A stretch of DNA of 64,000 nt, from positions 3,759-67,758 of the forward strand of contig CAZITQ010000016.1 of assembly GCA_964542165.1 (NCBI GenBank), given 5' to 3'. This document shows positions 1 to 8,003 of this stretch, in pieces; within the stretch, counting starts at the first letter, position 1, and every line of letters starts with the position of its first letter. This DNA is from CAYTBN01 sp964542165. GTDB lineage: Bacteria > Myxococcota_A > UBA796 > UBA9615 > CAYRNR01. The notes under the pieces are model-generated. The model saw nothing but the letters and a program-made list of their open reading frames with translations, did not search any database and was not told the DNA's origin. A program made the position numbers and the translations under genes.

Positions 1-33
1 CACCGAACCGGCACCGACGATCCCGATCCTCAT
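1..33 (-). CDS. Start of a Rossmann-fold (NAD(P)-binding) protein, cut by window edge
   Basis: Only the first 11 codons are inside the window, reading MRIGIVGAGSV. This is a beta-strand followed by a GxGxx(G/A) dinucleotide-binding loop, as seen in NAD(P)-dependent oxidoreductases. An ATG at 31-33 is preceded by a strong ribosome binding site (GGAGAGAGG on the minus strand, bases 42-50). The rest lies to the left of the window, so the enzyme class cannot be named. Confidence 0.6.
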   Translation of the reverse strand, partial: MRIGIVGAGSV

Positions 34-64
34 GGTCCACACCTCTCTCCAAAGGACTCTACGG

Positions 65-1996
65 TCATTGGCGCGGGAGTTCAGTCCCCCCGTCCCATGA
101 CCCTTCGCCGTAGGGCCCTCCGTAGGCGCCGATGTCCGAACGCGATCCGTCGGGATCCGGCAGGTCCGGCAGCCCGGAGTCCACGCAGACGCTGGTCGCG
201 CTCAGGTGATAGTCACCGGCGCCGGCGTCCGCGAAGCCGGGATCGGTGGAGAGGTTGCCGTCGCTGCCGGTGGGGTCGGCCATGCCGGTGTAGTCGCCGG
301 CGGCGTGGCCGTACACGTCGTTGTGGCGCCAGGTGGTGGGGGTGGCGCCGCTGACCTTCACGCCCACACCGCCGTCGTTGGCGGCCACGATGTTGTTGAT
401 CACCCGCAGCTCGTCCAGGTCCCGCAGGGAGATACCGGCCGCGGACGGCGCGGTGTTGGCGGCGACCGTGTTGTTGATCAGCCAGCCATCGGCGTCGTCC
501 AGGTAGAGGCCGCCGCCCTCGCTGGTCGCGGTGTTCCCCGCGACGACCGAGGCGGAGAGGGTCCATTCGGCGTCTTCGGCGAGGATTCCGCCGCCGTGGG
601 CCGCCTGATTGCCCTCGATCCGCAGCCGCAGGAGGACCAGGGGGCCGTCGTCGTCCTCGATGTGGATCCCGCCGCCGCTCCCGCTGGCCACGTTGCCCAC
701 GAAGGTGGAGTCCTCGATGCGGGTCTCCTCGTAGTTGTCGGCGGAGTGGATGCCGCCACCGTCCTCGGCCCGGTTGTCCAGGAAGTCGCAGCCGGAGATC
801 CAGGTGTTGTCGTTGTCCAGCTCGACCCCGCCGCCCACGCTGCCGGCCACGTTGCCCTCGACCACGTTGCCCACGAACAGGTTGCCCGCGTGGGAGAGCT
901 TGCAGGCGCCACCTGCATTCGCCGCCTCGTTGAACGACAGGATGTTGTCCTCGATCAGGGCGTCCCCGGACTTCACCCGCAGGGCGCCCGCGTCGTCGTC
1001 GGCCTCGTTGAAGGTGATCTCGTTGTCGTGGATCCACGAGCTGGAGGCGTAGGCGTAGACCCCGCCGCCGTTTTTTTCGCAGAAGTTGCCCGTGATGAGG
1101 TTGCCGGCGATCTCGCCGTTGCCCAGGGCGAACAGCCCGCCGGCGTAGGCGTCGGCGGTGTTGTCGGCGATGACGTTGTCCAGGAAGTCGGCGTCCCCGT
1201 AGGCGTAGACCCCGCCGCCGCCGGCGGTGCTGTCCGACGAGGAGGCCTCGTTCCCTCGGATCTCGCAGCTGCGGACGGTGACCTGGCCGTTCTCGATGCC
1301 GAGCCCGCCGCCCGACGGGGCCTCGTTGCCCTGGATCAGGCAGCCCTCGACCTGGGCCTCGCTGTCGATGAGGAAGGCCCCGCCGCCCAGGTACTCGGCC
1401 GAGTTGGCCTGAAGCTCGCTGTCCTCCAGCGAGAGCGTGCAGCCCGACGCCATCAGGCCACCGCCCTGGGCGCCGTGGTTCTCCGTGATGTGGGAGTCCC
1501 GGACCGCCAGGACGGAGTCCTCGCAGTGGATGCCGCCGCCGCCGTCGCCGGACAGGCCTCCCCGGAAGGTCAGCCCCTCCACGACCACGCCGGGATCACC
1601 GACGCCGAGGATCCGCAGGACGGCACCCGCCCCGCTCCCCACGATCTCGGTGGATCCGGCGCCCGCCGCGCCCCGGAGGGTCAGCGCCTTGCCCTGAAGA
1701 ACCAGGTCTCCCCCGTGGGAGCCGGCACAGACCACCAGGGTGGACCCCGGCTCCGCGGCGTCGATCCCCGCCTGGAGGGTGAGGTGGTCCCCGGAGCCGT
1801 CGCCGCAGATCGTGAGCGCGGTCAGCTCCGCGGGGCCATTCTCGGGCGTCCCGTCGTCCGACGAACCGGTGGTGTCGTCGTCCCCCGCCTCGGGGGATCC
1901 GTCGTCGTCGTCGTCGTGGGGGGTGTCCGCGCAGCCCCCGCCGACAGCGAGGATCAGCGCGAAGACCCAGCTCGAAATCCGCGGTCGACCGTCCAT
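65..1996 (-). CDS. Surface lipoprotein with right-handed parallel beta-helix repeats
   Basis: 643 residues. The N-terminus is a lipoprotein signal peptide with lipobox VGGGC (Cys 22). An Asp/Gly/Ser-rich linker follows (about 25-60), containing GDDDTTG. From about 65 the chain shows the DUF1565-like opening (LTLQAGIDAAEPGSTLVV) and then many rungs of the form GGGI...N.A..GGG, typical of PbH1/pectin-lyase-like beta-helices. It ends with DIGAYGGP, the usual tail of choice-of-anchor beta-helix proteins. It is probably anchored in the outer membrane with the helix exposed; its ligand is unknown. ATG at 1994-1996 follows GAGGGGGAGACC. No catalytic residues of a polysaccharide lyase can be pointed to. 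Confidence 0.88.
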   Translation of the reverse strand: MDGRPRISSWVFALILAVGGGCADTPHDDDDDGSPEAGDDDTTGSSDDGTPENGPAELTALTICGDGSGDHLTLQAGIDAAEPGSTLVVCAGSHGGDLVLQGKALTLRGAAGAGSTEIVGSGAGAVLRILGVGDPGVVVEGLTFRGGLSGDGGGGIHCEDSVLAVRDSHITENHGAQGGGLMASGCTLSLEDSELQANSAEYLGGGAFLIDSEAQVEGCLIQGNEAPSGGGLGIENGQVTVRSCEIRGNEASSSDSTAGGGGVYAYGDADFLDNVIADNTADAYAGGLFALGNGEIAGNLITGNFCEKNGGGVYAYASSSWIHDNEITFNEADDDAGALRVKSGDALIEDNILSFNEAANAGGACKLSHAGNLFVGNVVEGNVAGSVGGGVELDNDNTWISGCDFLDNRAEDGGGIHSADNYEETRIEDSTFVGNVASGSGGGIHIEDDDGPLVLLRLRIEGNQAAHGGGILAEDAEWTLSASVVAGNTATSEGGGLYLDDADGWLINNTVAANTAPSAAGISLRDLDELRVINNIVAANDGGVGVKVSGATPTTWRHNDVYGHAAGDYTGMADPTGSDGNLSTDPGFADAGAGDYHLSATSVCVDSGLPDLPDPDGSRSDIGAYGGPYGEGSWDGGTELPRQ

Positions 1997-2021
1997 GGTC
2001 TCCCCCTCGCTCCCCCAGGCC

Positions 2022-2891
2022 CTAGGGGCCGTTTCCCGAGACCGTGATCGACCCGGTCACCGTGGCGATGCCGTACGCCAGGTCCTCGGCGTCGACGGTG
2101 GCCAGCGCCGGGTTGTTGGTGACCGTCACGTCCCCGTACACCGAGTGCAGGCTCGCGAAGCCCGACACGTCGGCCAGGGCCGCGTTGGAGTGGATCGTGA
2201 AGTCGTCCCCCACGCTCTGAAGGGCGCCGAAACCGGTGATGTGGACGATGGACGAGGTGTCCTCGACCGTGAACGCTCCGCCCACCACGATCAGGGCGCT
2301 GAACCCCGCCAGGTGGCCGTCCACCGGACCGCCGATGGACGAGACGTTGTGGAGGGTGAAGTCGCCGCCCACGAAGCGAAGGGAGGTCGTGCCGTCGGCG
2401 TCGATCATCCCCGAGTCCTCGTCGATGGAGAACGAACCCATCACGTACTTGAGCCCGGCGAGGCCGTCGATGTCGTGGAGCATCGAGTTGCCGTGGATCC
2501 ACACGTCGCCGTCCACCTGGCACAGGCACTCCAGGCCGTCCAGGTTGAGCATCCGGGTGTGCTCGACGATCACGTCGCCCTCGACGATGGTGTGGCCCGC
2601 GTCGCAGAAGTCGGCGATATCGGAGGGCAGGGTGATCTCCAGGTCGCCGGGCATGGACGTGCCGTGCACGTCGCAGGGCTTCATGGTGATCACGACGCCC
2701 GAGTACTCGGGGACCGGGTCGTCGTCGTACTCGTCGGAGGTGGTGTCGTCGTCGCCCACGGCATCGTCGTCGTCCTCGACGGGATCGTCTTCTTGATCAC
2801 CGATGTCGGGGTCGACGGGCATCACACAACCGGCGATCCAGAACGCTAGACCACACCCCAGCACCAGGGCGTACGCGTACATCGCTTTCAT
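2022..2891 (-). CDS. Lipoprotein with receptor-L/leucine-rich-like repeats
   Basis: 289 residues from the chosen ATG at 2889-2891. In-frame ATGs at 2903 and 2882 are alternatives, and the frame stays open further upstream as low-complexity sequence that I exclude. MKAMYAYALVLGCGLAFW leads into the lipobox IAGC, then an acidic linker (residues about 25-60, runs of DDDD). The remainder has spaced units such as VDGDVWIHGNSML, VGGDFTLHNVSSI and VYGDVTVTNNPAL, each a short strand plus Asn/Leu turn. This pattern recalls receptor L-domain/leucine-rich surface proteins of myxobacteria. It lies 25 bases upstream of the beta-helix gene on the same strand and may be co-transcribed with it. Confidence 0.8.
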   Translation of the reverse strand: MKAMYAYALVLGCGLAFWIAGCVMPVDPDIGDQEDDPVEDDDDAVGDDDTTSDEYDDDPVPEYSGVVITMKPCDVHGTSMPGDLEITLPSDIADFCDAGHTIVEGDVIVEHTRMLNLDGLECLCQVDGDVWIHGNSMLHDIDGLAGLKYVMGSFSIDEDSGMIDADGTTSLRFVGGDFTLHNVSSIGGPVDGHLAGFSALIVVGGAFTVEDTSSIVHITGFGALQSVGDDFTIHSNAALADVSGFASLHSVYGDVTVTNNPALATVDAEDLAYGIATVTGSITVSGNGP

Positions 2892-3082
2892 GGGTTGTTC
2901 CATCGGGGTGGATGGGCTGACAGCCCGGCCCCCTGCTCTGCTCCCCGCGATTCCCAGCATAGCCGGGGGTTCGGACGATCCGTAATTTTTCCTTGTGCCG
3001 ACTGGGAAAACGGCGGGATTCGATGGGGATGTTGATAGGCTGATCGAGCGCCCGGAGGGGGCGCTGGAAGGAGGGGAAGCCG

Positions 3083-4813
3083 ATGCCCAGCAGGGGCCAC
3101 GGTGCCAGCCTGTGCTGGCTCGCCCTCGCGGTGTGGCTCGCGGGGTGTGGTGACCCGGACCCACCGGGCTGGACCGGGGACGACGGCACCGCCGGCGACG
3201 ACGACACGGCCGGGGACGACGACACCGCCGGCGACGACGACACGGCGCCACCGCCGACCCCCTGGGGCGGGGCCCACGCCTCCGCCTTCGACTTCGACCT
3301 CGACGGGCTCGCCGACCTGGCCGTCTACCGCCCGGACGGCGGCCTGTGGTCGGTCCGTCAGAGCAGTGACGGGGCCGAGCACGCCCTGGAGTGGGGCTGG
3401 CTCGAGGCGGTCCCGGTGCCCGGCGAGTACGACGGCGACGGACTCATCGACGTGGCGGTCCACCACCAGGCCCAGGGCCACTGGTACGTGCGCCAGAGCA
3501 GCGACGGGACGACCCTGGAGGGCGACGCCATCGGCTGGGGCTGGCTCGGGGCCGCGCCGGTGACCGGGGACTTCGACGGCGACGGACGGACGGACCTCTC
3601 GGTGTACTACCCGCAAACGGCGGAGTGGTACGTGCGGCGGTCGTCCGACGGCGGGTGGGACGGGGAGCCGAGGGTCTTCGGCCCCCCGAACTGCAGGCCG
3701 GTCCCCGGGGACTACGACGGCGACGGGATCACCGACTACGCGGCCTACGAACCCACCGAGGCGCGCTGGTACGTGGAGCGCAGCAGCGACGGCCAGATGC
3801 TCGAGGGTGAGGAGTTCCTCCAGTTCGGCTGGTCCGAGGCCTTGCCCGTGCCCGGCGACTACGACGGCGACGGGCGGACGGACCTGGCGGTCTATCACCC
3901 GGCCGGTGGCGACTGGTACGCCCTGCGCAGCAGCGACGGCCAGATGCTCGAGGGCGGCGCGATCCACCTGGATCCGCCGGGCCTGATCCCCGTGCCCGGC
4001 GACTACGACGGCGACGGCCTGACCGACCTGGGCGGCTACCGCTTCGACGAGGGCGACTGGTGGATCCGCCGCAGCAGCGACGGGGCGCTGATGGAGGGCG
4101 GCGGCATCGCCTGGGGCGGCGACGAGGCGGTACCGGTGGGCGTCCTGCAGAAGGGGATCCTCTGGGCCGACGAGCTCCTGCTCCCCGACGTCCCGGACAT
4201 CGACGGCATCGACAGCAACCTCGAGGGCAACACGATCGCCAACCTCCCCGTGGGCCTGTCGTACGACGAGGACTGGATCATCCAGGCCGACATGCTGGGC
4301 CTCAACGGGGTCAACGGCGGCCGCTACCTGACCTACGACAAGGGCTCCCACCCCGACGTGTTCCCCTGGCCCTACGACGTGCTGCTGTTCCGGGTCTACA
4401 ACCGCAAGATCTGGTTCCGCGTGAACCCGATACTCGGCGGGGGCCACGCCCTCTACCCCTCCTACAAGGTCTACGACGGCACCTACGACGAGGAGGGAAA
4501 CCCCAACTACGTCTGCGACGAGACCCTGACCGAGGGCGAGCTGTGCAACACCGACCACGTGGGAGCCACCGTCGAGGGCAGCTACCTGTCGGGCGACCAC
4601 TCGATTCGGCTGGAGTACCTGGTCTCCCGCTCCCGCTCGGGCGAGCCCGAAGACGGCGTGTTCCGCGTCTACTGGGACGGCGCCCTGGTGGGCGACTGGA
4701 ACCTGTGGGTCGAAGAGGTGCCCGAGCCCATGGAGAGCCTGTGGGTGGGCCGGATGTCAGGGGGCGTGCTGCGGGTCTACCAGGGGAGCTATCAGACGGT
4801 GATCGGCCTGTAG
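3083..4813 (+). CDS. FG-GAP/VCBS-repeat surface lipoprotein
   Basis: 576 residues. Signal peptide with lipobox WLAGC (Cys 22), then four 6-residue GDDxTA units (32-55), then about six repeats built on DYDGDGxTDxAVY, the calcium-binding blade motif of integrin-type FG-GAP propellers (about 65-350). Each blade also carries a WYVRxSSDG segment. The C-terminal 220 residues differ and are strand-rich with several Trp/Tyr, possibly a jelly-roll or lectin-like module; I cannot name it. ATG follows GGAGGGGAAGCCG. Divergently transcribed from the receptor-L-like lipoprotein, with about 190 bases between them. Confidence 0.87.
   Translation: MPSRGHGASLCWLALAVWLAGCGDPDPPGWTGDDGTAGDDDTAGDDDTAGDDDTAPPPTPWGGAHASAFDFDLDGLADLAVYRPDGGLWSVRQSSDGAEHALEWGWLEAVPVPGEYDGDGLIDVAVHHQAQGHWYVRQSSDGTTLEGDAIGWGWLGAAPVTGDFDGDGRTDLSVYYPQTAEWYVRRSSDGGWDGEPRVFGPPNCRPVPGDYDGDGITDYAAYEPTEARWYVERSSDGQMLEGEEFLQFGWSEALPVPGDYDGDGRTDLAVYHPAGGDWYALRSSDGQMLEGGAIHLDPPGLIPVPGDYDGDGLTDLGGYRFDEGDWWIRRSSDGALMEGGGIAWGGDEAVPVGVLQKGILWADELLLPDVPDIDGIDSNLEGNTIANLPVGLSYDEDWIIQADMLGLNGVNGGRYLTYDKGSHPDVFPWPYDVLLFRVYNRKIWFRVNPILGGGHALYPSYKVYDGTYDEEGNPNYVCDETLTEGELCNTDHVGATVEGSYLSGDHSIRLEYLVSRSRSGEPEDGVFRVYWDGALVGDWNLWVEEVPEPMESLWVGRMSGGVLRVYQGSYQTVIGL
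3176..3247 (+). repeat. 18-base tandem repeat encoding GDDDTA units
   Basis: Four tandem 18-base units inside the FG-GAP lipoprotein gene encode one GDDGTA and three GDDDTA units. The DNA repeats are imperfect at third positions. They make the flexible acidic tether between lipid anchor and folded domain. Copy number could vary by slippage without breaking the frame. Confidence 0.85.
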
Positions 4814-4838
4814 CGTCTCTGGTGGCCCGAGGTGGAGG

Positions 4839-5597
4839 TCATCGCCTACGCGTCGCCCGGGTCTCGTCCGCGGCCACATCGAGGGCCTCGTCTTCGCTCA
4901 GGGAGCCACGCTCCCTCGCATTTCCCACCGCGGCCTCGACGTCGGAGGCCGGCAGGGCCGCCCGGCGGAGGCGGACGATCAGGTCGTCCACGAATGCCCG
5001 CAGCTCCGCCGGGGCCACATCCGCCGGCAGCCGCGCGGCGTCTGGGATCTCGATCTCGGAGAGCAGGAACGCCAGCTGGGCCGGCGTGCACCCACCGTCC
5101 TTGGCCAGCGCATGGTCCAGTGCGGATTCCGCGTGGTACCCGGCCTGCTCGAGGTACATCAGGTCGACCAGATCCCGTTCCTCGGAGCGGGACAGCAGCG
5201 TTGTGAGCTTGTTCGCGAGGATCTCCTCGGGTGGATCGACTCGGACTCCATCGCGGTCGGGCTTGTCCTCGACGACCTGTGGCGTCTGCTCCAGGACCAG
5301 GTCGACGACCACGGCTCCGTCCTCGCGTGTCAACAGGTGACGCTCGAACCCAGGGGCGGCCTGCCGGGTCTCCATCCTGGTACCGAGGGAACGCGCCACC
5401 TCGACGAGGACGTGTCGAGCCCGCCCGAAAGCGTCGTCATCCACCGTGAACAGGTCCAGGTCCGCCGTCTGCCGGTGGTGGAGGTGATAGCCCGCCAGGG
5501 CGGCCCCTTCCGTGAGGAAGAACGACCCCTCTCGCTCGAAGAACGCGGCCAGGATGTCCCGCTGCAGGGCCGTCAGGCTAGGCGACGAGGAGGCCAT
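4839..5597 (-). CDS. AbiEii-type nucleotidyltransferase (toxin-like)
   Basis: 252 residues resembling the nucleotidyl transferase AbiEii/AbiGii toxin family. The diagnostic segment is GAALAGYHLHHRQTADLDLF (about 31-50), matching the family's GG(T/A)ALAxxHxxHRxSxDLDxF active site with its paired Asp. A second conserved stretch, PPEEILANKLTTLLSRSEERDLVDL (quoted in parts: EILANKL, RSEERDLVDL), covers the usual nucleotidyltransferase core. AbiEii proteins transfer nucleotides to tRNA acceptor stems and act as type IV toxins. Here the second Gly of the GG motif is present, but TADLDLF lacks the usual Ser. It overlaps the upstream gene by 20 bases, so the two are probably translationally coupled. 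Confidence 0.8.
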   Translation of the reverse strand: MASSSPSLTALQRDILAAFFEREGSFFLTEGAALAGYHLHHRQTADLDLFTVDDDAFGRARHVLVEVARSLGTRMETRQAAPGFERHLLTREDGAVVVDLVLEQTPQVVEDKPDRDGVRVDPPEEILANKLTTLLSRSEERDLVDLMYLEQAGYHAESALDHALAKDGGCTPAQLAFLLSEIEIPDAARLPADVAPAELRAFVDDLIVRLRRAALPASDVEAAVGNARERGSLSEDEALDVAADETRATRRR

Positions 5598-5874
5598 CGC
5601 TCCGCCAGCCCTCGATGAGGAAGGTCCAGAACCGTTGGCGGCGCCCCAGGCGCCGGGAGATGCGTGGCAGGAGGTCGGCCACCTCCCGCGGCGTGAGGAA
5701 GAACCAGACGTCGATGTCCCGCGCCTCCCGCAGCATCTTCCCGGCCAACCGCTCGCGGTTCCACTCGTCGTCCCCGGCCAGCACGGCGCGGAGCTCCGCG
5801 ATGGAGACGTCCTCGTCCCAGAGGAAGTAGGGTCGCAGGCCTTCCGCCTGCATGTCGGTGGTCAGCGGACGCAT
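5578..5874 (-). CDS. Small partner protein of the AbiEii-type gene
   Basis: About 98 residues. In-frame starts at 5886, 5874 and 5853 are all possible and none has a good ribosome binding site. The last would give MQAEGLRPYFLWDEDVS. The core (RPYFLWDEDVSIAEL, then DIDVWFFLTPREVADLLPRI and FWTFLIEGW) matches a small family I associate with genes next to AbiEii-like nucleotidyltransferases. It is not a winged-helix AbiEi antitoxin. Its stop lies inside the nucleotidyltransferase gene (20-base overlap). An antitoxin or accessory role is inference from position only. Confidence 0.65.
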   Translation of the reverse strand: MRPLTTDMQAEGLRPYFLWDEDVSIAELRAVLAGDDEWNRERLAGKMLREARDIDVWFFLTPREVADLLPRISRRLGRRQRFWTFLIEGWRSDGLLVA

Positions 5875-5905
5875 CGAAGGCAGCATAGCAAGCAAGGACC
5901 GGGAC

Positions 5906-6211
5906 TCAGTGGCAGAGTCCGGAACTCTCGCAGGTGAAGGTCTCGCCGGTGGTGAAGGTGTCGTACAGGGCGTGGTTGGTGTCGACGTCGTGGGGGTCGT
6001 TGTCGTCGGAACCGTCGCCCCAGTCGGTGTTCTCGCTGTGCAGGACGGCGTCGGCCTCCAGAGAGATGGCACCGCCCCGATCGGCGAAGTAGTCCGATCT
6101 CGCGGTGCTCTCCAGGCTGAGGGTTGCCCAGAGGACGTCGACAGACAGACCGCCCCCCGAGACATCACACTCCCTCCCACCACCCCTGTCACAAGAGGGA
6201 AGGGAGGTCAC
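5906..6211 (-). pseudogene. Remnant: C-terminal end of a beta-helix surface protein
   Basis: An open frame of about 100 codons ends in GGAISLEADAVLHSENTDWG, then DNDPHDV and ETFTCESSGLCH. This is the characteristic last rung and closing Cys pair of choice-of-anchor beta-helix lipoproteins. The signal peptide, linker and helix body are all missing, and the first 15 codons look unrelated. I read it as the 3' stump of a once full-length gene, left between the AbiEii-type pair and the PEBP gene. A short functional protein is less likely. Confidence 0.55.
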
Positions 6212-6266
6212 GCTGGCAGCGATATGGTGATTCGGCGGGATGAGCGACGGAAGACGGAGGCGGGGA

Positions 6267-6833
6267 CTACCGCCCGAAGGTCGCGGTGATCTTGGCTTTG
6301 GCCAGGGTGTTCATGTTGATCATCACGCCGATCATGGCCGCGGACGGATCGGGGGGCACGGGGAGCTTGTCGACCTTCAGGGCGTGGACCGTGAAGATGT
6401 AGTGGTGCTCGCCGGTGCCGGGCGGGGGGCAGGCGCCGCCGTAGACCGGGTAGCCGCCGTCGTTGCGTCCCTGCTGGGCGCCCTTGGGCGGGTCCGCGCC
6501 GTTGCCGACCCCCTCGGGGAGGCTCGTGACGTCCGCGGGGATGTCGTAGATCTGCCAGTGCCACCAGCCGCTGCCCGAGGGCACGTCGGGATCGTAGACG
6601 GTGATGGCGAAGCTCTTGGTGCCCTCGGGGGCGTTGGCCCACTCCAGCCTCGGCGACAGGTTGGGCCACTCACAGCCCATGCTGGGGACGTAACCCAGCT
6701 GCTTCTCGCCCAGGGTCTGGCCCTCCTGGATGTCGGGGCTGGTGAGCGTGAAGTCCTGGGCCGAGGCCACACCCGCCTGGAGCGCGAGCAGGAGCCCGAA
6801 GGCGGTGACGACTGCGGTGATCTTTCCGTGCAT
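6267..6833 (-). CDS. Secreted YbhB/YbcL-type PEBP (Raf kinase inhibitor-like) protein
   Basis: 188 residues. A cleavable signal peptide ends near ASA-QDF (about residue 25). The mature chain shows phosphatidylethanolamine-binding protein hallmarks in order: CEWPNLSPRLEW, FAITVYDPDVPSGSGWWHWQIYDIP (DPD and HW ligand-pocket motifs), GYPVYGGACPPPGTGEHHYIF (the GxxPPxGxxHxY motif) and the PSAAMIGVMINMNTLAKAKI helix. Bacterial members are small periplasmic or cytoplasmic proteins of unclear function. ATG at 6831-6833 follows GGGAGGAGGG. Length is normal for the family. No enzymatic activity is implied. Confidence 0.92.
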   Translation of the reverse strand: MHGKITAVVTAFGLLLALQAGVASAQDFTLTSPDIQEGQTLGEKQLGYVPSMGCEWPNLSPRLEWANAPEGTKSFAITVYDPDVPSGSGWWHWQIYDIPADVTSLPEGVGNGADPPKGAQQGRNDGGYPVYGGACPPPGTGEHHYIFTVHALKVDKLPVPPDPSAAMIGVMINMNTLAKAKITATFGR

Positions 6834-6900
6834 GGGTAACCCTCCTCCCGTTGTTGGTCAAACACAGGTCGAGGGATCATGCCATAACCCCACTAAAGGG

Positions 6901-6915
6901 GTGGTATTTCACCAC
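6901..6915. terminator. Small inverted repeat between secreted-protein genes
   Basis: GTGGT-ATTTC-ACCAC is a perfect 5-base stem with a 5-base loop. It sits 24 bases beyond the stop of the minus-strand gene at 6939-7892. A second weak stem (ACCCC/GGGGT) is next to it. There is no T run, so this is a weak terminator candidate only. Confidence 0.3.
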
Positions 6916-6938
6916 AACTGCAGAAGGCTCGTCCGGGC

Positions 6939-7892
6939 TCAGAAGGCCAGCCCCAGCGCCTCGCGCCAGGCCCCGTCGTCCACGCCGTTGCGGTTCCAGT
7001 AGTCCAGCAGGACCGCGTGGGTCAGCTCCGCGGAGGTGATCGCCCGGCCATGGTCGTCCCGCTCCTCCCAGGTCAGGATGCGGTGGGGGAAGGCCCGCTC
7101 GAAGGTGAACGCGACCGACCGGCCGAGATCCGGGTAGGTGAGGGTGTACTCGCCCACGGCCCCCTGCCCGCGGGTGGCGGACGGGCTCCACTCGAGGCTC
7201 GCCTCGGCCGGGTACACGCCGATCTCCCGGTGGGCCATCCGCAGGAAGTGGGCGGCGGGGATGGCCGCGACCTCGCCGACGGGCAGGGACGAGGGGTCCC
7301 GACGGATCCGCGAGAACAGCTCCTCCTCGACCAGGGCGTCGCCGACGTCGGCCGTGCGGTCCCCTTCCCCCTGGAAGTAGGAGCGCTGCTCGGCCCGGTA
7401 CCCGCCTTCCCGGCGGTTGAGCTGGGTGAAGGCGTTGCCGCACCACTCCTGCATCGACGAGGTGCGCTTGAGGGTCGGCGACCCGTCCACGGGGGTGAAC
7501 ACCGACGTCATCACGGTGTAGGGGTAGACCCCGGTGTAGAAGCGGCGGGTCGCGTTGAGCTTGAGGATCGGCACCGCGTCGTCCCGCTCGCCGAACTCGT
7601 GCTTGACCTGGGGCCCGGTCAGGAAGTCCTCGGTCACGAAGATCAGCACCGCCTCGCCCTCGTGCACCTCCCCGTAACGGGACTGCCGTAGCTCGTAGCG
7701 GCCGATCTCGGCCAGACCCTGGTACCAGTAACGCTCGAAGGTGCGGTGGGTGCGGGCGGCCTCCAATGGCGTGAGGGGTTCTGCGGGGTCGTGGGCGACC
7801 GGTCGGGCCTGGATCTCCGTGGCGCCCACACAGACGACGGCACCACCGAGGGCCAGGGCCACCGCGAGGACGCTCGCAGACACAGGACGCAT
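6939..7892 (-). CDS. Conserved secreted protein of unknown function
   Basis: 317 residues with an N-terminal signal peptide (hydrophobic to about residue 24; a Cys at 21 does not form a good lipobox). The segments YWYQGLAEIGRYELRQSRYG, GEAVLIFVTEDFL, VPILKLNATRRFYTGVYPY and SSMQEWCGNAFTQLNRREGG recall a family I know from Bacteroidota, where members are often misnamed septum formation inhibitor Maf. It has no resemblance to true Maf. The Trp/Cys/Gly motif (QEWCG) is its best fingerprint. Function unknown. ATG at 7890-7892. Confidence 0.75.
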   Translation of the reverse strand: MRPVSASVLAVALALGGAVVCVGATEIQARPVAHDPAEPLTPLEAARTHRTFERYWYQGLAEIGRYELRQSRYGEVHEGEAVLIFVTEDFLTGPQVKHEFGERDDAVPILKLNATRRFYTGVYPYTVMTSVFTPVDGSPTLKRTSSMQEWCGNAFTQLNRREGGYRAEQRSYFQGEGDRTADVGDALVEEELFSRIRRDPSSLPVGEVAAIPAAHFLRMAHREIGVYPAEASLEWSPSATRGQGAVGEYTLTYPDLGRSVAFTFERAFPHRILTWEERDDHGRAITSAELTHAVLLDYWNRNGVDDGAWREALGLAF

Positions 7893-8003
7893 GCTCGCTC
7901 TCCAACCTCCCCGCCGTTGGAGATTGGACTACGAACGGGCGAAACGAGGCGCCAGCGAGCCGCTGCCGTGCAGGGCCTGTCGAGGGGGGGCGAGGGGCCG
8001 GGT

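Noticed and set aside
3176..3247. Repeated GAC-rich units taken as a possible CRISPR or regulatory repeat
   Set aside because: They are in frame and encode the acidic GDDDTA tether after a lipobox; there are no spacers.
2892..3251. Upstream extension of the receptor-L-like lipoprotein gene through an Arg/Pro-rich open frame
   Set aside because: The extension is the shadow of the Asp-repeat region of the divergent FG-GAP gene, and the lipoprotein signal peptide begins at the internal ATG.
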